64,000 nt of DNA from Primulina eburnea. Lineage: Eukaryota > Streptophyta > Magnoliopsida > Lamiales > Gesneriaceae. Below are positions 61,246-64,000 of the stretch, one piece after another. The DNA lies in assembly GCF_022965805.1 (NCBI RefSeq), contig NC_133101.1:13549054-13613053 (forward strand), written 5' to 3'. Each line of letters opens with the position of its first letter. The first letter of the stretch is position 1. The notes under the pieces were generated by a model. The model did not search any database, was not told the DNA's origin, and saw nothing but the letters and a program-made list of their open reading frames with translations. The translations under genes were made by a program, and so were the position numbers.

Positions 61246-64000
61246 AGGGTACCAATCTTTCATTGTCAGGAACTAAAGAAGAAAAGCATAGAAAAGTCAT
61301 CATGGTTCCTAGACAGTGGATGCTCAAGACATATGACCGGAAATAAAGATCTCTTATCAGAAATTGTAGATCTCAAAGGACCAACAATCACTTTCGGAGA
61401 CAACTCTAAAGGTAAAGCTATGGGTAAGGGTAAGATTACTCATGGCAAAATTATCATCAAAGATGTTCTTTTAGTAGAAAACTTATGCTACAATCTGATC
61501 AGTATAAGTCAACTTTGTGACAATGGGTACACGGTTGAATTTCATAAAGAAAAATGCATGGTTAAAACTAATGCAGGTTATACAGTGTTGACTGGTTATC
61601 GTAGTCAAAACACCTATAGGGTAGAATGGAATGATCAAAATTTAAATGCGTCTACCTGTTTCGTTGCTTTAAATGGAAATAAAAATTGGCTATGACATAA
61701 AAGATTAAATCATCTAAATTTCAAATCCATTGCTACAATTAGTAAGCTTAAGCTAGTTTCTGGACTGCCTAACGTTGATTTTGCCAAAGATAAAGTATGC
61801 AATGCTTGTCAGCTTGGAAAACAGGTTCGATCAACCTTCAAAAGCAAAGGTAGACATTCTTCAAATAGATGTCTTGACCTTCTTCACATGGATCTATTTG
61901 GACCAATCCCGGTAATGAGCTTAGGGGGAAAGAAATACACTCTCGTCGTCATTGATGATTATTCTAGATTTACATGGGTAATATTTCTTGGCTCCAAAGA
62001 TCAAACCGCTGATCATCTAATCAAGCTGCTCAAGAGACTTCAAAATGAAAAGAGGGAAAACATCGACAGAATCAGAAGTGATAGAGGAACCGAATTTCTG
62101 AACAAATATCTATCATCCTATCTTGAAGATCATGGGATTAAACACGAGCTATCAGCTGCAAGATCGCCCCAACAAAATGGAGTAGCTGAAAGAAGAAACC
62201 GCACATTGAAAGAAGCAGCTAGAACCATGCTGGCTGAATCCGGTATCTCGCAAAGATTTTGGGCTGAAGCCATTAACACAGCTTGTTTTACTCAGAATCG
62301 ATCTATGATTAATAAAACTCATGAAAAGACTCCATATGAAATATGGACCGGCAAAGTGCCAGAAGTGGGGTATTTTCGCATCTTTGGCTGTAAGTGCTTT
62401 ATTCACATAAATGGCAAAATACATCTCACTGCATTTGATGTAAAGGCTGAAAACGGCATCTTTCTGGGATACTCAGCAGTAAGTAAAGCATATAGAGTAT
62501 ATAATCAAAAATCTCTCACTGTCGAAGAATCAATACATGTTGTATTTGATGAATCATCCATATGTCATGACAATAGCAATAGCAACATGCATGATCTAAT
62601 AAATAATTTTGAAGCTGCTAACCTTGAAGCTAGCAATGATGAGGATGAAACAGACATACGAAGAACAGGTGAAGCAATCTTCAAGGAAAATCCAACCGGT
62701 CAGGAAAATTGTCAACAAACAAATGATCCAGAGAACAACCATCAACCGCAGATTACACCACTGGCAGAAGAGGCAACAGAACAAGAAAATGACATCATTC
62801 AACCAACCGAGGAAGATCAACATAGACCATGTCTCCGGTGGAAAAAGGATCATCCACTCGAGCTAGTCATTGGTAACCCTACTGCTCCTCTTAGAACTAG
62901 AAATCAAATGATAAGTGAATTTTTGCAGGCTGCTTTCGTTTCTCAAATTGAACCCAAGAAAATTGATGATGCTCTTCTAGATACAAACTGGATAGAGGCC
63001 ATGCAAGAAGAACTTAATCAGTTTGAAAGAAACAGAGTATGGCACTTAGTATCTCGACCTAATGATGCTAATATAATAGGAACTAGATGGGTTTATAGAA
63101 ACAAAATGAATGAAAGTGGCTTAATCATAAGAAATAAGGCCCGTCTAGTGGCTCAAGGTTATAGACAAGAGGAAGGAATAGACTTTGATGAATCTTTTGC
63201 CCCGGTTGCTAGATTAGAAGCCATTAGAATATTTCTAGCATTTGCAGCATTTAAAAACTTCAAAGTATATCAAATGTATGTTAAATCTGCCTTTCTAAAT
63301 GGTATGTTAAATGAGGAAGTTTATGTAGAACAACCACCCGGTTTTATCAACCATATATTTCCTGATTATGTTTACAAATTGGATAAAGCGTTATATGGAC
63401 TAAAACAAGCCCCAAGAGCATGGTATGATACACTAACCAAATTTCTGCTCGATCATGGATTTTCTATTGGTACAATCGATAAAACCTTATTTACATTCTC
63501 CAAAAATGATCATTTACTGTTTGTTCAAATATATGTAGATGATATTATTTTTGGATCAACTAATACTAAGCTATGTGAAAGATTTTCAAAGATAATGCAG
63601 GAACAATTTGAAATGAGTATGATGGGCGAATTAAACTATTTTTTAGGACTGCAAGTCAAGCAGTCTGAAAATGGTATCTTCATTAATCAAGCCAAATATA
63701 CTCAAGATATGTTAAAGAAATTCGGGAAGGAAAATTGCTCTCCGGCCAGCACCCCAATGAGTTCATCAATCAAATTGGATAAAGACGAAGGGGGAATTTC
63801 GGTTGATACAAAAATGTATAGAGGACTAAATGGGTCTCTACTATATCTAACCGCAAGTCGACCGGACATTATGTTTGTTGTATGCCTATGTGCACGGTTT
63901 CAAGCTAATCCTATGCAATCTCATTTTATTGCTTCTAAACGCATACTCAAATACTTGAAAGGAACAGCAAATGTGGGTCTTTGGTATCCCAAAGATTCAA
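61246..64000 (+). pseudogene. pol: Copia E pol, continues past the window
   Basis: Protease DSG at 61312-61320 (SGCSRHMTG follows). TGA at 61693-61695 stands where copia B has TGG (LWHKRLNH). After that one frame stays open to the window end. Integrase: His 61696 and 61711, CNACQ near 61800, D 61891-61893, D 62080-62082, E 62188-62190. RT: from [12 protein letters not shown] near 63000, with YVDD at 63538-63543. In motif A the first catalytic aspartate is tyrosine ([14 protein letters not shown] at 63277-63279). RNase H has not started at the edge. This is the best-preserved pol in the window but predicted inactive. Confidence 0.88.

Larger units (their letters stand above)
58108..64000 (+). 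mobile_element. Copia E, SIRE-like, right end outside window
   Basis: 5' LTR, PBS, gag and pol as far as the RT/connection region, inserted in element F. The family is a sister of copia B by LTR core and protein sequence. The target duplication and 3' LTR cannot be seen. Confidence 0.88.

Overview
This window is plant nuclear DNA, almost certainly from a eudicot. The evidence is dense LTR retrotransposons with tRNA-iMet primer sites, CACTA and hAT DNA-transposon relics, AT-rich intergenic DNA and genes with short introns. The copia relics recall elements I associate with Lamiales, but that is only an impression. No intact host gene, tRNA, rRNA or CRISPR array was seen, and no new biological system. 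What stands out is the structure: segmental and tandem duplication of one broken host gene, plus a four-deep nest of LTR elements.

Host-derived backbone. A minus-strand gene resembling a plant WD40-type TFIIIC subunit (GTF3C4/TFIIIC90-like, with a C-terminal zinc finger) occurs as four broken copies. Unit 1 has its 5' part at 34070-37278 and its 3' part at 5808-6678. Unit 2 is about 44273-49220, unit 3 about 49353-54298, and unit 4 about 54431-56066. The 5.8 kb beyond the 3' end of unit 1 (1-5800) is duplicated beyond unit 2 (about 38320-44270). Both flanks carry the same CACTA end, gypsy remnant, 94-98 bp tandem pair and hAT MITE. Units 2, 3 and 4 form a tandem array with an exact period of 5078 bp. 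The middle unit is a recombinant of its two neighbours.

Retrotransposon nest (6684-34064) in an intron of unit 1. Gypsy chromovirus A (minus) lies in the host intron. Copia B (plus, SIRE-like) lies in the right LTR of A. Gypsy C (minus) lies in the gag of B. Solo LTR D lies in the integrase of C. Every level has a readable 5-bp target-site duplication, so the insertion order A, B, C, D is unambiguous. All the elements are coding-defective.

Right end (56067-64000). Unit 4 is cut by an LTR-like sequence starting TGTAGAACCC (F). F is itself interrupted at 58108 by a second SIRE-like copia (E), which runs off the window. The pol frame of E is open from 61696 to the window end, but the first catalytic aspartate of its reverse transcriptase is replaced by tyrosine.

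Limits: exon borders and family names come from reading translations and recalled family features. No alignment or database search was run.
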